From NCBI GenBank assembly GCA_012960155.1, contig DUBU01000030.1:1-64000 (forward strand): a DNA stretch of 64,000 nucleotides. The letters are read 5' to 3'. This document shows positions 19,488 to 29,613 of the stretch, one piece after another. The notes beneath the pieces are model-generated. The model saw only the letters and a program-made list of their open reading frames with translations. It was not told the DNA's origin and did not search any database. The stretch's first letter is position 1. Each line of letters starts with the position of its first letter. A program made the position numbers and the translations under genes. The stretch comes from Micavibrio sp. (GTDB lineage: Bacteria; Pseudomonadota; Alphaproteobacteria; Micavibrionales; Micavibrionaceae).

Positions 19488-21905
19488 ATGAGCCTAAGAA
19501 ACGACTTTCATGTCGCACAGACGCATATGGCCGTCTCACACGCAATCACACAATTTACGCACTTCGCACGCCAGATGATGGCGACGCCTGCGATCAAGAG
19601 CGCATTTGAAACGGCACCTCAAGCCGTGATCGGTGGCCGTAACTTCCTGCAGATTGCATTGGATGACGCTATGGATGCTTTTGTATCCGTCATGACAGCG
19701 ACTATCGAGAACAGCAATGTTAAATTCGAAGATATTCCACACGAGTTTTATCACAAGCTGATGAAAGACCGTCACGGTCCTAAGGTAACAGCGAAGGAAG
19801 CCAAAGACGCACTGCGCGAAGCGATTGACGACAAATTGTCTATGCCTGCCGCACTCCGTAACGAGCGTTTACCAGCCTTCCTGCAAGTGATCATGCATGA
19901 AGCTGATCCACCCGCGCTGGCTAATATCGCCAATAGCTGGCTGAACGTGATCGAGAATATGCAGCTATTGATGCTGGACGATGCGGCACTGGCTGCAAAG
20001 CGTGTCTCAGTTGAATTGAAAATGGCCGCAGCATCCAAAATTCAGGGTGTGATCGACCAGCGCCAGAAAAACGCAGGCGTTATGGGCGGCAAAGGCGGCG
20101 GTGCCGGCAAAACAGGCAACAGCTTCGAAGCGATTGTTGAAAAGCTCGAAGGCATGGACCTGCCCGAAGAAGTGAAGACAAAAGTTGCCGAAGAGATCGA
20201 CAATTATAACAGCACACAAGGCCAAGGCCCTGAAGCGAGTAAGATCAAGCAATACCTGAAATGGGTTGCCGACCTGCCATGGGGCAAATTCTCCGAGCTA
20301 GAAGATGATCTGAACAAAACACAGAGTATTCTGGACGAAGATCACTACGGTCTGGAGCGCGTAAAAGAAGCTGTGGTGGAGCACGTTGGTGTTGAAGCTC
20401 ATACAGGCGGAAATTCAGGTCGTATCCTGTGTCTTGTTGGCCCGCCAGGTGTTGGTAAAACATCTATCGGTAAATCTATTGCCAAGGCCACAGGCCGCTC
20501 TTATGCCCGTATGGCTCTCGGCGGTGTCCGTGACGAAGCGACAATCCGCGGTCATAGCCGTACTTACGTTGGTTCACGTCCCGGTCGTGTGATCGAAACC
20601 ATGAAAACAGCGGGTACGAATAACCCGATGATCATTCTGGACGAGATCGACAAAATGGGCGGCCAGTCAGTTAACGGCGACCCGACAGCGGCGATGCTGG
20701 AAGTTCTTGACCCCGGTCAGAATGACAGCTTCCACGATAACTTCATGGAGATTGATTACGATCTGTCCAAAGTGATGTTCATCGCGACAGCCAACGATCT
20801 GTACTCTATCCCCGGTCCATTGCGTGACCGTATGGATATCATCCAGATCCCCGGTTACACACGCGAAGAAAAGCTGGAAATCGCCAAACGCCACCTTGTG
20901 AAAAAGCGTATGGCTGCCAATGGTCTGACAGATGCGGAAATCGAAATCAAAGACAGCGCAATTAGAGAGCTGATCAATGGTTACACCCGTGAAGCAGGCG
21001 TTCGTAGTCTTGATCGTATCCTTGATAAAGTTTGCCGTAAGGCCGTTATCATGCGCAAGAAAGACGACAGTGTCGGTAAAGTGGTTGTCGATGACAAAAC
21101 ACTGGAAGACATTCTGGGCGCTTCAAAGATCAAACGCATGGACGTCAAAGCCAAAGGCGATCGCGTTGGTGTTGTTAACGGTCTTGCATACTCTACAGTG
21201 GGTGGCAGCATCATGCAGATCGGTGCGCAGCTGCGTCCGTCCCGTGCAGACAACCATGACAAGCGTGACTTCGTTTTGAAAGTAACAGGTAACCTTGGCA
21301 AAACAATGGATGAGTCGACTGAATACGCGCTGACATCTGCTTTGGAACACATCATGGACAAGATCGGCACTATGCCGAACGGCCTGAAGGGTTACGAGAT
21401 CCACGTTGCACCTTTGGAAGGTGCTGTGCCTAAAGACGGTCCGTCTGCGGGTGCTGCGATTACGCTGGCGCTGGTGTCACTGATGACGAATATTCCGATC
21501 AAATGTAACGTTGCTATGACAGGTGCGATTTCACAGTATGGTGAAGTGATGCCGATTGGCGGCCTGCCAGAGAAAATGGACGGCGCGTTGCAAGACGGTG
21601 CGGATACGGTTCTGGTGCCACGCGCGAATGAAGGTGATCTGGATGATGTGCCTGAAAGTGTGAAGAGCAAGCTAAATATCATCATCGTCGATACGATTGA
21701 AGATGTTCTGGAACACGCTCTGTCGGCTCCGCTATCCACTGCCAAGATGACTGCCAAAAACCAAGGCGGCGCGTCAGATAACTTTAATGCCCGCTCAGGC
21801 GGCCAGCCTCCTGCCAATGATGATACGCCGCAGGATACGGCAAGCCACGAAGAGACCCGCAAGCTGTCCCCATGGGCGCAAGGGCCTTCCCGCTTAAAGC
21901 TTTAG
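19488..21905 (+). CDS. lon: Lon-type ATP-dependent protease with atypical N-terminus
   Basis: 805 residues. From about residue 230 on it is a normal Lon: YLKWVADLPWGK, Walker A GPPGVGKTS (about 322), Walker B MIILDEIDKMG, sensor regions, and the Ser-Lys proteolytic domain with catalytic Ser in KDGPSAG (about 650) and catalytic Lys in IGGLPEK (about 693). The first about 210 residues do not contain the usual LON substrate-binding domain (no PVLPLRD-type opening); instead they are alpha-helical and unrecognised, followed by a Gly-rich linker. The C-terminal 50 residues form a polar tail rich in Gln, Asn and Pro. AGGGAG eight bases before the ATG supports the start. It may be a divergent main Lon or a second Lon with different substrates. 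Confidence 0.93.
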   Translation: MSLRNDFHVAQTHMAVSHAITQFTHFARQMMATPAIKSAFETAPQAVIGGRNFLQIALDDAMDAFVSVMTATIENSNVKFEDIPHEFYHKLMKDRHGPKVTAKEAKDALREAIDDKLSMPAALRNERLPAFLQVIMHEADPPALANIANSWLNVIENMQLLMLDDAALAAKRVSVELKMAAASKIQGVIDQRQKNAGVMGGKGGGAGKTGNSFEAIVEKLEGMDLPEEVKTKVAEEIDNYNSTQGQGPEASKIKQYLKWVADLPWGKFSELEDDLNKTQSILDEDHYGLERVKEAVVEHVGVEAHTGGNSGRILCLVGPPGVGKTSIGKSIAKATGRSYARMALGGVRDEATIRGHSRTYVGSRPGRVIETMKTAGTNNPMIILDEIDKMGGQSVNGDPTAAMLEVLDPGQNDSFHDNFMEIDYDLSKVMFIATANDLYSIPGPLRDRMDIIQIPGYTREEKLEIAKRHLVKKRMAANGLTDAEIEIKDSAIRELINGYTREAGVRSLDRILDKVCRKAVIMRKKDDSVGKVVVDDKTLEDILGASKIKRMDVKAKGDRVGVVNGLAYSTVGGSIMQIGAQLRPSRADNHDKRDFVLKVTGNLGKTMDESTEYALTSALEHIMDKIGTMPNGLKGYEIHVAPLEGAVPKDGPSAGAAITLALVSLMTNIPIKCNVAMTGAISQYGEVMPIGGLPEKMDGALQDGADTVLVPRANEGDLDDVPESVKSKLNIIIVDTIEDVLEHALSAPLSTAKMTAKNQGGASDNFNARSGGQPPANDDTPQDTASHEETRKLSPWAQGPSRLKL

Positions 21906-21932
21906 AGTAAAACTTCTCCAATTACGCTTCTT

Positions 21933-21964
21933 AAAAGCCGACCTTTCACGAGGTCGGCTTTTTT
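21933..21964 (+). terminator. Terminator of lon
   Basis: AAAAGCCGACCT (21933-21944), 6-base loop, AGGTCGGCTTTT (21951-21962) and more T: a perfect 12-bp stem 27 bases after the lon stop. Confidence 0.88.
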
Positions 21965-22042
21965 ACTGGCCTTTTGGTATTGCAGTGCTTATATAAATGC
22001 GTATACTTTAATAAGAACATTTAGTGAACAAACGATAATTTT

Positions 22043-24895
22043 ATGCTTACAGAAATTTCGGTCCGCGGCGCGCGGGAACATAATCTGAAAGACGTCAATG
22101 TCGACCTGCCCCGTGATCAACTGATTGTGATTACGGGTCTGTCAGGGTCGGGCAAATCATCGCTGGCGTTTGATACGATCTATGCCGAAGGGCAGCGCCG
22201 CTACGTCGAGAGCTTGTCGGCCTATGCGCGCCAGTTTCTGGAGCTGATGCAGAAGCCTGATGTTGACAGTATTGAAGGTCTGTCGCCTGCGATTTCCATC
22301 GAGCAGAAAACAACGTCCAAGAACCCGCGCTCCACCGTGGGTACTGTGACAGAAATTCACGATTATATGCGTCTTTTATGGGCACGCATCGGTATTCCCT
22401 ACTCTCCTGCCACAGGTAAGCCGATTGAAAGCCAGACCGTCAGCCAGATGGTTGATCGCATCATGGCCATGGGCGAAGATAGCCGCCTATATTTACTCGC
22501 GCCGATCGTACGTGGACGCAAGGGTGAATACCGCAAGGAATTTCACGATCTGCAAGCCAAAGGCTTCCAGCGCGTAAAAGTTGACGGCACGCTGTACGAG
22601 ATTGACGAAGTCCCTGCCCTTGATAAGCAGATCAAGCATGATATCGAGGTTGTCGTTGACCGCCTTGTGATCCGTGATGATCTTGGCAACCGCTTGGCGG
22701 ACTCAGTTGAGACGGCGCTACAGCTGGCCAATGGTTTGCTGATTGTCGAGAATGCCGATGACGGCAGCCAGACGTTGTTCAGCGAGCATTTCGCCTGTCC
22801 CGTATCAGGCTTTACCATCCCTGAAATCGAGCCGCGCCTGTTTTCATTCAACAGCCCGCATGGCGCTTGCCCGACGTGTGATGGCCTGGGCATGAAGATG
22901 AATATGGATGAAGAGCTTGTCGTTCCTGATCCGTCGAAAACGATTGCCGAAGGCGCGATCGAGCCGTGGTCCAAAAACTTTGCGCCGTTTTATATGCAGG
23001 CACTGACAGCCGTGGCGGAGCATTTCGGTTTTGATATCAATACGCCTTGGGAAAAGCTTGATCAGAAATGGCGCGATATCGTGCTGTATGGTTCAGGCAA
23101 AGAGATCGTGCCGATTACGTATGAGAGCAAGAACGATAGTAAATGGAACAGCCGTAAACCATTTGAAGGCGTGATTAATAATCTGGAGCGCCGCTTGCTG
23201 GAAACAGACAGTAACAGCGTGCGCGAGGATCTGTCCAAATACCAGAATAGCCACCCGTGTGATGCGTGTGACGGATATCGCCTGAAGCCTGAGTCTCTGG
23301 CGGTTAAAATCGATATGATGCATATCGGTGACATCTCGCAATTCAGTATCGCCGAGGCCGATAAATGGTTCAGTGAAGTTCATAAAACACTGACCAAACA
23401 GCAAAACCAGATTGCCGAAAAAATCCTGAAAGAGATCAATGAGCGTCTGTCTTTCCTGATGAATGTTGGTTTGGAATATCTGAACCTGTCACGGTCGTCA
23501 GGCACATTATCAGGAGGCGAGAGCCAGCGTATTCGTCTTGCCAGCCAGATCGGTAGCGGCCTTACAGGTGTTCTCTACGTTCTGGATGAACCGTCTATCG
23601 GTTTGCACCAGCGCGATAATAACCGCTTGCTGGAAACACTGAAACGCCTGCGTGATCTGGGCAATACCGTGATTGTGGTAGAGCATGACGAAGACGCCAT
23701 TCGTCTGGCCGATCATCTGGTGGATATGGGCCCGGGCGCCGGTACGCATGGCGGCACGATTGTCGCACAAGGCACGCCGGCCAGCGTGATTAAAGAGAAT
23801 AAGAGCCTGACCGCGCAATATCTATCGGGAACAAAGGCTGTGCCTATCCCGTCAGAGCGCCGTAAGGGTAAGAAGAAACAGTTCCTTGAGGTGATCGGCG
23901 CGACAGGGCATAACCTGCAAAATGTCAGCGGTAAAATCCCGCTCGGCACGTTTACCTGTGTTACAGGCGTTTCGGGTAGCGGTAAATCCACCTTTACGAT
24001 AGAGACGCTATTCAAGGCGGTCAGCAAGCGTTTGATGAAATCCAAAGTCACGCCCCTGCCCCATGAAGATATCAAGGGTCTTGAGTTTATCGATAAGGTG
24101 ATTGATATCGATCAGTCCCCGATTGGCCGTACGCCGCGCTCCAACCCTGCCACATATACGCAGGCTTTCGGGCCTATCCGTGAATGGTTTGCGGGGCTGC
24201 CTGAATCCAAAGTGCGCGGTTATAAAGCGGGACGTTTTTCCTTTAACGTCAAAGGCGGACGCTGTGAAGCGTGTCAGGGTGACGGCGTTATCAAGATCGA
24301 GATGCACTTCCTGCCCGATGTTTACGTGACTTGTGATGAATGTGACGGCAAGCGTTACAACCGCGAAACGCTGGAAGTTAAGTTTAAGGACAAGAGCATT
24401 GCCGATGTTCTGGATATGACGATCGAGGATGCTGCAGATTTCTTCAAGGCTGTGCCGTCTATTCGCGACAAACTGGAAACACTGAAATCCGTAGGTCTTG
24501 GTTATCTGCAAGTCGGGCAGCAGGCTACAACCCTGTCAGGTGGTGAAGCGCAGCGCGTGAAACTGGCGAAAGAATTATCCAAACGCTCTACGGGCAAGAC
24601 ACTATATATTTTGGATGAACCGACCACAGGTTTGCATTTCGAAGATGTTAAAAACCTGCTGGAGGTTTTGCATCGCCTCGTCGAGCAAGGCAACACGGTT
24701 GTGGTGATCGAGCATAATCTGGAAGTGATCAAGACGGCCGATTACATTATCGATATTGGTCCCGAAGGCGGTGATAAAGGCGGACGCATTGTTGCCAGCG
24801 GCACGCCTGAGGATATCTGCGCGGTTGATGAAAGCTTCACGGGTGAATATCTCGCCCCTATTCTCGGTTTAAACCAGAAAAAGAAAAGCGCATAA
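22043..24895 (+). CDS. uvrA: Excinuclease ABC subunit A
   Basis: 950 residues, normal length. UvrA is the damage-sensing ABC ATPase dimer of nucleotide excision repair. Visible: first Walker [10 protein letters not shown] (about 32-40), ABC signature SGGESQR (about 491), Walker [11 protein letters not shown]; second Walker [10 protein letters not shown] (about 642), second signature SGGEAQR (about 833), Walker [11 protein letters not shown]. Zinc modules: CPTCDGLG near 279 (its partner pair reads CPVSG, one Cys replaced by Ser) and CEACQGDG with [10 protein letters not shown] near 745-775. It follows lon after a terminator and precedes an MFS-like gene by 38 bases. Confidence 0.97.
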   Translation: MLTEISVRGAREHNLKDVNVDLPRDQLIVITGLSGSGKSSLAFDTIYAEGQRRYVESLSAYARQFLELMQKPDVDSIEGLSPAISIEQKTTSKNPRSTVGTVTEIHDYMRLLWARIGIPYSPATGKPIESQTVSQMVDRIMAMGEDSRLYLLAPIVRGRKGEYRKEFHDLQAKGFQRVKVDGTLYEIDEVPALDKQIKHDIEVVVDRLVIRDDLGNRLADSVETALQLANGLLIVENADDGSQTLFSEHFACPVSGFTIPEIEPRLFSFNSPHGACPTCDGLGMKMNMDEELVVPDPSKTIAEGAIEPWSKNFAPFYMQALTAVAEHFGFDINTPWEKLDQKWRDIVLYGSGKEIVPITYESKNDSKWNSRKPFEGVINNLERRLLETDSNSVREDLSKYQNSHPCDACDGYRLKPESLAVKIDMMHIGDISQFSIAEADKWFSEVHKTLTKQQNQIAEKILKEINERLSFLMNVGLEYLNLSRSSGTLSGGESQRIRLASQIGSGLTGVLYVLDEPSIGLHQRDNNRLLETLKRLRDLGNTVIVVEHDEDAIRLADHLVDMGPGAGTHGGTIVAQGTPASVIKENKSLTAQYLSGTKAVPIPSERRKGKKKQFLEVIGATGHNLQNVSGKIPLGTFTCVTGVSGSGKSTFTIETLFKAVSKRLMKSKVTPLPHEDIKGLEFIDKVIDIDQSPIGRTPRSNPATYTQAFGPIREWFAGLPESKVRGYKAGRFSFNVKGGRCEACQGDGVIKIEMHFLPDVYVTCDECDGKRYNRETLEVKFKDKSIADVLDMTIEDAADFFKAVPSIRDKLETLKSVGLGYLQVGQQATTLSGGEAQRVKLAKELSKRSTGKTLYILDEPTTGLHFEDVKNLLEVLHRLVEQGNTVVVIEHNLEVIKTADYIIDIGPEGGDKGGRIVASGTPEDICAVDESFTGEYLAPILGLNQKKKSA

Positions 24896-24933
24896 CTCTT
24901 TGCAAAGATCACTTTTCGCGTTAGTTTGCGCGC

Positions 24934-26184
24934 ATGCCATACAACTCGATTAAAAGACGCTCATTAGGGGGCTTAAAAGAACTCAAACGCTTTATTTATG
25001 AAGCGTTTGTTTTGCCGTTTAAGGACGGGCGTCTTGCGTATATCTATTTTACATCCCTGCTGTTTTCCTTCGGGTTTGCGTTTCTGGATATGTTCTTGCT
25101 ACTGGATATCTCGCAAATGTCCATGGAAGGCATGCTTCAATATCTATGTCCTAAATATTTCTTTCTGCTGACTATTGTAACGGGCACGATTTTCTGTGTC
25201 AGCCGTTATAACCCTAAGTTGGTATACGCGACGATTGCGACTGTTCTTGCGGCTGCGCTAATCTACACCTATATCAAGCAAGAAAACCTGACACCTCTTG
25301 AGATCGGGATGCTTTACGGACTTTTCACGTCGCCGTTCTGGGGCATCTTTCATGTGATTTTTGCTGTTTCTACATCCAAGAGTAATATCGGCAACGAAGT
25401 CTCGCTAGCGGGAACAGGCATGACACTGGGCACCAGCGCGGGCTTTCTGGCGGGTGGTTTGTTTTTAGGCTCAGCATACCAAGAATTTGCCCTGATTATC
25501 GGATTTTCGTTTATTGCTACGGCGACATTCTGTCTCATCCTTTATGCGATCAAACTGCGACTGCGCACTTATTTGCGCGAGAATGGCGCGCTTGATGAAA
25601 GCATGAAAGAGGCTTTTCTAAGGTGCCGTTATCGCTCTCTAGGATCAGTATTTGAGGGTATCTTCAACCTGTGCGCTGGCAATCTATGGATTGTGTTTAT
25701 GGCGTTTAACGGTATTGCTGCTGCGATGGTCGGCGTTTGGAATGCGCTCATGATCGTAATCAAGATCATCTTTACACCAATTGCAGGGTCACTGATCAAT
25801 CATGGGCAGCGCCGTGAAATGTTGCTCGGCTCTAGCCTGACAGCACTAGGCTGGGCGCCGCTGCTCTTTACCAATGCGCTAATCTTGCCGGCCATGTATA
25901 TCTGGTCAATCGGCGCGCAACTTTATGCGACAGGGTTGAGCTCCGCCTGGTATAGCAGCCGTACAATTTCATCACTTATGGTGCGCGAGATCATTTTAGG
26001 TATTACGCGTGTTGGTTTCTTATTTGTGCTGGTGCCGCTGCTCTATGCTGACAGCTTCTATTTTGTGGCGATTTCGGTATTCTTTGCCGTTCTGATGATT
26101 ATCTATTCGATATATTGGCACCTGAATATCAAATTAAAAGGCCCTGTTCTGCCGTTCGAGAACAAGATCATGTCTGCGGATTAG
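24934..26184 (+). CDS. MFS-like multi-pass membrane protein
   Basis: 416 residues with about 11-12 hydrophobic segments in the spacing of a major facilitator: a short basic N-terminus, six segments up to about residue 205, a charged cytoplasmic loop (about 206-235, rich in Arg, Lys and Glu), then the second half. No substrate-defining motif is recognised. It lies 38 bases after uvrA without its own clear promoter or ribosome site, so it may be read with uvrA. Inner-membrane transport of an unknown small molecule is the likely role. Confidence 0.7.
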   Translation: MPYNSIKRRSLGGLKELKRFIYEAFVLPFKDGRLAYIYFTSLLFSFGFAFLDMFLLLDISQMSMEGMLQYLCPKYFFLLTIVTGTIFCVSRYNPKLVYATIATVLAAALIYTYIKQENLTPLEIGMLYGLFTSPFWGIFHVIFAVSTSKSNIGNEVSLAGTGMTLGTSAGFLAGGLFLGSAYQEFALIIGFSFIATATFCLILYAIKLRLRTYLRENGALDESMKEAFLRCRYRSLGSVFEGIFNLCAGNLWIVFMAFNGIAAAMVGVWNALMIVIKIIFTPIAGSLINHGQRREMLLGSSLTALGWAPLLFTNALILPAMYIWSIGAQLYATGLSSAWYSSRTISSLMVREIILGITRVGFLFVLVPLLYADSFYFVAISVFFAVLMIIYSIYWHLNIKLKGPVLPFENKIMSAD

Positions 26185-26264
26185 AGTAAGTAATTTGGGG
26201 AAAATGGTCCCCCCCTTCGGGTACACTGATTTTTCTTAAGTTCGCTTTGCTCATTAACGAAAAG

Positions 26265-26350
26265 TGGTGCCGGTGGTCGGACTTGAACCGACACTCCCAG
26301 AGGGAACCGGATTTTGAATCCGGCGCGTCTACCAATTCCACCACACCGGC
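26265..26350 (-). tRNA. tRNA-Leu (anticodon CAA)
   Basis: On the minus strand the gene runs from 26350 (acceptor GCCGGTG) to the encoded CCA at 26267-26265. The acceptor pairs with CACCGGC. The anticodon stem CCGGA/TCCGG holds the loop TTCAAAA, giving CAA for UUG codons. The long variable arm (TTCCCTCTGGGAGT region) is the class II form expected for leucine, and the T arm contains GGTTCAAGTCC. Length 86 with CCA. Confidence 0.97.
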
Positions 26351-26424
26351 ATTTTGATATGGTCATGTAGAAGAAGCGGTAATATAGCCATTTCAGAAAA
26401 ATAATCAAGCGTTCTGTAACACAT

Positions 26425-26456
26425 AAAAAAACCGCCGGCGCAAATTGCGACCGGCG
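26425..26456 (-). terminator. Terminator at the end of the LamG operon
   Basis: Minus-strand stem CGCCGG...CCGGCG (26451-26456 with 26433-26438), continued inside by CGCAA/TTGCG around one loop base, followed by a T run. It sits 70 bases beyond the last LamG gene and is the only clear terminator in the 37.5-kb block. Confidence 0.8.
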
Positions 26457-26526
26457 AGTTGAACAGGGAGGTATTTACCTACCCTGTTAGTATCTCTTAC
26501 CAAGGTTATGAAATGGTTAACAGAAA

Positions 26527-29500
26527 TCAGTTTTTACGGATGCAGCGAACACGTAATGTACTGTTCTTTTGGTAGCCGTTTTGACCTTTATCACTAAAAC
26601 GAATACTCCATGCAGATTGATTATTAGCCTCAGTGGACGACCAATATCGTCCACTCAAAGGCCCTTCGTTAAATGTGCCATTGAGGTCACCTATATTTTT
26701 GTTGTCATACAACACCTTCAATTCATCAGACGCAGGCAGATACCAATCATCATAGCCATGAGCCGATAATCCGTTGCAATGCTCTGCCGCTTGATAAGGC
26801 GACGGGCTACCTGAGCCGTTTAAGCTTACAAGCAGCACCGTGTTGCTTTCACCCGTCTGGCAGGATGCCTGCGGCCCTGGCGTGGCCGCATTAGCGCAAT
26901 TCACCATCGCTGTATCCAACCAGTTCGATGATCCGTCATTCCAGTTATAGGAAGCAAGCGCATCAGCAGGCGTCGTGTACATCGGCACATTACCATCAGG
27001 ACTAAGCCCTGCATATATCGAGCCATCATCACAGGTATCACCAATACTTGGACAGCCTGTTGGCCCTGTAAGTTCACTCCAGCTTCCGACACCAACCCAT
27101 TCATCGCCTTCACAATACTGCATAACCGCATGATCAGAATTGTAAATCATGCTGCCTTCAGGGCGGGTGGGGTTAGAACAGCCACCTGCCCCGTCGCCTG
27201 GTACAGGCCCCATAGCTTGCCAATTTGCGCCATCGCAATACTGCATCACCTGACTATCGGCGTTATAAATCATGGAGCCTGGCGCCCTAAGTGGGGCTGA
27301 ACAGTAAGCGAAACCTAATGCTCTCATAGTGGTATTTGTATTACTCATAACTATAGTATTACCGTCTAATTTGCTCATCCCGACTTCACTGCCTGCAGTA
27401 TTTAAAGGCGTTCCTAATGATGACCAATCGGTTCCATTAAACGAGTATACCGTTAAATCACTTGAATCCCCTTTAACAGCTATTGTTGTTTCATCAAGCG
27501 CCGTTCCGCCCACCCGTCCAAATGGCACTGCTAAATTATTTCCCAAATCCAGCCAATCAGTGCCATCAAATTGGTATGCCTGTAGTCCGTTCGTTTCAGA
27601 TATACCTACAACAGTATTTTCATTAAGAGCTGCTATAGTGCCACGCCCTAAATCAAGAATACCTCTAGCATTTCCTACCAAACTGAAATCAGTACCATCC
27701 CAAGAATATGCAGCTAGCGAGTTAGCCGTAGAAGCTGCTATCATATTATTGGATAATTTGGCTACCCGTGACCTGCCTGCGGCAAAGTCATTACCAACCT
27801 GCACCCAATCCGTTCCATTAAACCGGAAGACCCTTAAGGTCCCGCCAATAACAACGGTGGAATGGTCCAAGGCAGCTATCTTGGCATTGTTCCCGCCTGC
27901 AGATAGAGTATTTCCGACTTGGGACCAGTCCGTACCATCAAAAACAACTTTGGATAATGAGCCTGTCCCATTGTTATCATAGTAAGCGGCCACTTCATTG
28001 GTACTTAGAACAGCCAATGAACTTTCACCTGTCCCAGCAGGATCAAAAGCATTTCCGAGTTGCTGCCATATATAATTCCTATAGGCAGGCGACGAGACCG
28101 TGGTAATTTCTCCATTCTCGGTAAAACCTCCGCCCGTGCCTTTGTTTGTATGCCAAGTTGATATATCTCCCGAGAAGAAAAACTCCGGGGGTGCCCCTGT
28201 TGGAACCCCTCCTGAAGCTCCCAAAAATACGGGTTCGCCTCCGTCAATAAACTTATTCAAATTAGCGGGAATAGATAAATCCAAGTAAGTTCCCGTATCA
28301 AACCACAAGTCAGCGACAGATACTTCATAGAAAGTCGTGCCTTGCTTGGCTATTGCCCAATCGCCCGTTGGGTCAGTCAAATCGACCACTTGGCCAGACA
28401 CCCATGTCGTTATATTCTTGTCTGCCACCCCGTCGACATACATATGGCTTCGTGCTTGTGTAGGGTCGCTTAAATCATAGGACAAGACGACATGATGCCA
28501 ATTACCATCAAGAAAGTCGTATGTATTACTAGAGCGCATCACCAGAATATTCTGCGCTGTATCGCGAGCTAGAAAGCTGATCCGGTTACCACTATCAACG
28601 CTTAAGTCAATTACGCTTGGGCTTCCGCCATTATCCTTAATAAAGATTACAGGATCAGTTGTCGTTGTTTTAAACCATGCGCTAATTGTACCTTGCGCGG
28701 AATCAGAAATAGAAATACCGGCGGGTGTTTCAGATATCGCGCTATCGACACCGTTCATGTAAACACCCGTCGGAGCATACTTCACCTCGCCCATCGCGAC
28801 CCAGTCGGTACCGTTGAAGTATTTGGGGACGCGGGCGTCTGCGTCATATTTTATATTTGCAGGCTGTAAATCGAATATAGCTTCCACATCTTGGGCGGTG
28901 AGTGCACGACTATACACGCGCAGGTCATCCATGTCGGCCAAGATCGTATTGCTTGTTGTGTCACCCAAACGAAACGCGGCGGCCTGTGGGTGCGTCCCAT
29001 TATAGTTGGAAGCAACTGACTCTTGCAGTACCCCATTCAGATAAAGTGATAGATTAGTACCATCATAGACAACCACTGTGTTGTACCAAGTATCATCATA
29101 AACATACTGTGCCGTGCGGGGCGATCCGCTACATTGGTTATTAGCCTCAAAATTATAATTACTCAATTCAAAAACTTTTCCGAGCTTGGGCCCGTTTTGA
29201 CAAGTCGGGCTGTCGGGTCCTGCACGCCATATAGCACTCTGGCCGGCTGAATTGATATTATAGGGTTTCAGCCATATTGATACTGTATAAGGTGCGGCCG
29301 CGCCCGTCGGAAAGATTGAGGCCTGAATGTTTGTATCTGCAGCAAAGCGTAATCCACGCCCGTTAACACCCTGAACTATTTCACCAGAAATATTGTTATC
29401 GCCGCCATCGACCCATGTACCATCGTTGTTATTGCCGCTGCTGTCAGTAATTGTGGAGCCGCTGTCATTATCAAATGTCCAGTGGGCAACCAGATCTGTA

Positions 29501-29607
29501 TCGATATCTTGGGCACGGGCAGAAGCAGGCAGAAACAACAGTGCCACCATGACGGCGGCTGCCATCATGTATGTTCTGATTATCAATGTTTGTGCCCTAC
29601 TCATCAT
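26527..29607 (-). CDS. Secreted LamG/propeller-like/DUF1566 protein
   Basis: 1,026 residues. Signal peptide 1-33 (cut after ARA). LamG 1 at about 36-247, a Cys-free linker module (YFNGTDWVAMG) at 249-273, LamG 2 at about 278-500 ending in a WHTNKGTGGGFTENG tail. Residues about 510-760 hold five repeats of about 43 residues built on an F-N/D-GTDW-x-x-VGN core, suggestive of a beta-propeller and found in no other protein of the locus. Two Cys modules lie at about 776-841. The C-terminus (850-1026) is DUF1566/Lcl-like: YDDWYLPASDEL, YWSSTE and a final RCIRKN. Two ATG codons are adjacent at 29607 and 29604, with AGGA just upstream. Last gene before the terminator. Extracellular binding role inferred. 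Confidence 0.85.
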   Translation of the reverse strand: MMSRAQTLIIRTYMMAAAVMVALLFLPASARAQDIDTDLVAHWTFDNDSGSTITDSSGNNNDGTWVDGGDNNISGEIVQGVNGRGLRFAADTNIQASIFPTGAAAPYTVSIWLKPYNINSAGQSAIWRAGPDSPTCQNGPKLGKVFELSNYNFEANNQCSGSPRTAQYVYDDTWYNTVVVYDGTNLSLYLNGVLQESVASNYNGTHPQAAAFRLGDTTSNTILADMDDLRVYSRALTAQDVEAIFDLQPANIKYDADARVPKYFNGTDWVAMGEVKYAPTGVYMNGVDSAISETPAGISISDSAQGTISAWFKTTTTDPVIFIKDNGGSPSVIDLSVDSGNRISFLARDTAQNILVMRSSNTYDFLDGNWHHVVLSYDLSDPTQARSHMYVDGVADKNITTWVSGQVVDLTDPTGDWAIAKQGTTFYEVSVADLWFDTGTYLDLSIPANLNKFIDGGEPVFLGASGGVPTGAPPEFFFSGDISTWHTNKGTGGGFTENGEITTVSSPAYRNYIWQQLGNAFDPAGTGESSLAVLSTNEVAAYYDNNGTGSLSKVVFDGTDWSQVGNTLSAGGNNAKIAALDHSTVVIGGTLRVFRFNGTDWVQVGNDFAAGRSRVAKLSNNMIAASTANSLAAYSWDGTDFSLVGNARGILDLGRGTIAALNENTVVGISETNGLQAYQFDGTDWLDLGNNLAVPFGRVGGTALDETTIAVKGDSSDLTVYSFNGTDWSSLGTPLNTAGSEVGMSKLDGNTIVMSNTNTTMRALGFAYCSAPLRAPGSMIYNADSQVMQYCDGANWQAMGPVPGDGAGGCSNPTRPEGSMIYNSDHAVMQYCEGDEWVGVGSWSELTGPTGCPSIGDTCDDGSIYAGLSPDGNVPMYTTPADALASYNWNDGSSNWLDTAMVNCANAATPGPQASCQTGESNTVLLVSLNGSGSPSPYQAAEHCNGLSAHGYDDWYLPASDELKVLYDNKNIGDLNGTFNEGPLSGRYWSSTEANNQSAWSIRFSDKGQNGYQKNSTLRVRCIRKN

Positions 29608-29613
29608 TCGTTC

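Noticed and set aside
26265..26350. tRNA-Leu as an integration site for the LamG block
   Set aside because: The LamG genes lie on the 5' side of the tRNA; integration normally uses the 3' end. No repeat of the tRNA end or integrase was seen.
26181..26408. 75-residue minus-strand frame with an RRAGFKIRFPLGVSVQVRPP string
   Set aside because: It is the translation of the tRNA-Leu gene, a common false protein call.
26527..27060. DUF1566-like C-terminus as a diversity-generating retroelement target
   Set aside because: No reverse transcriptase or template repeat is in the window, and in the other paralogues the domain is internal.
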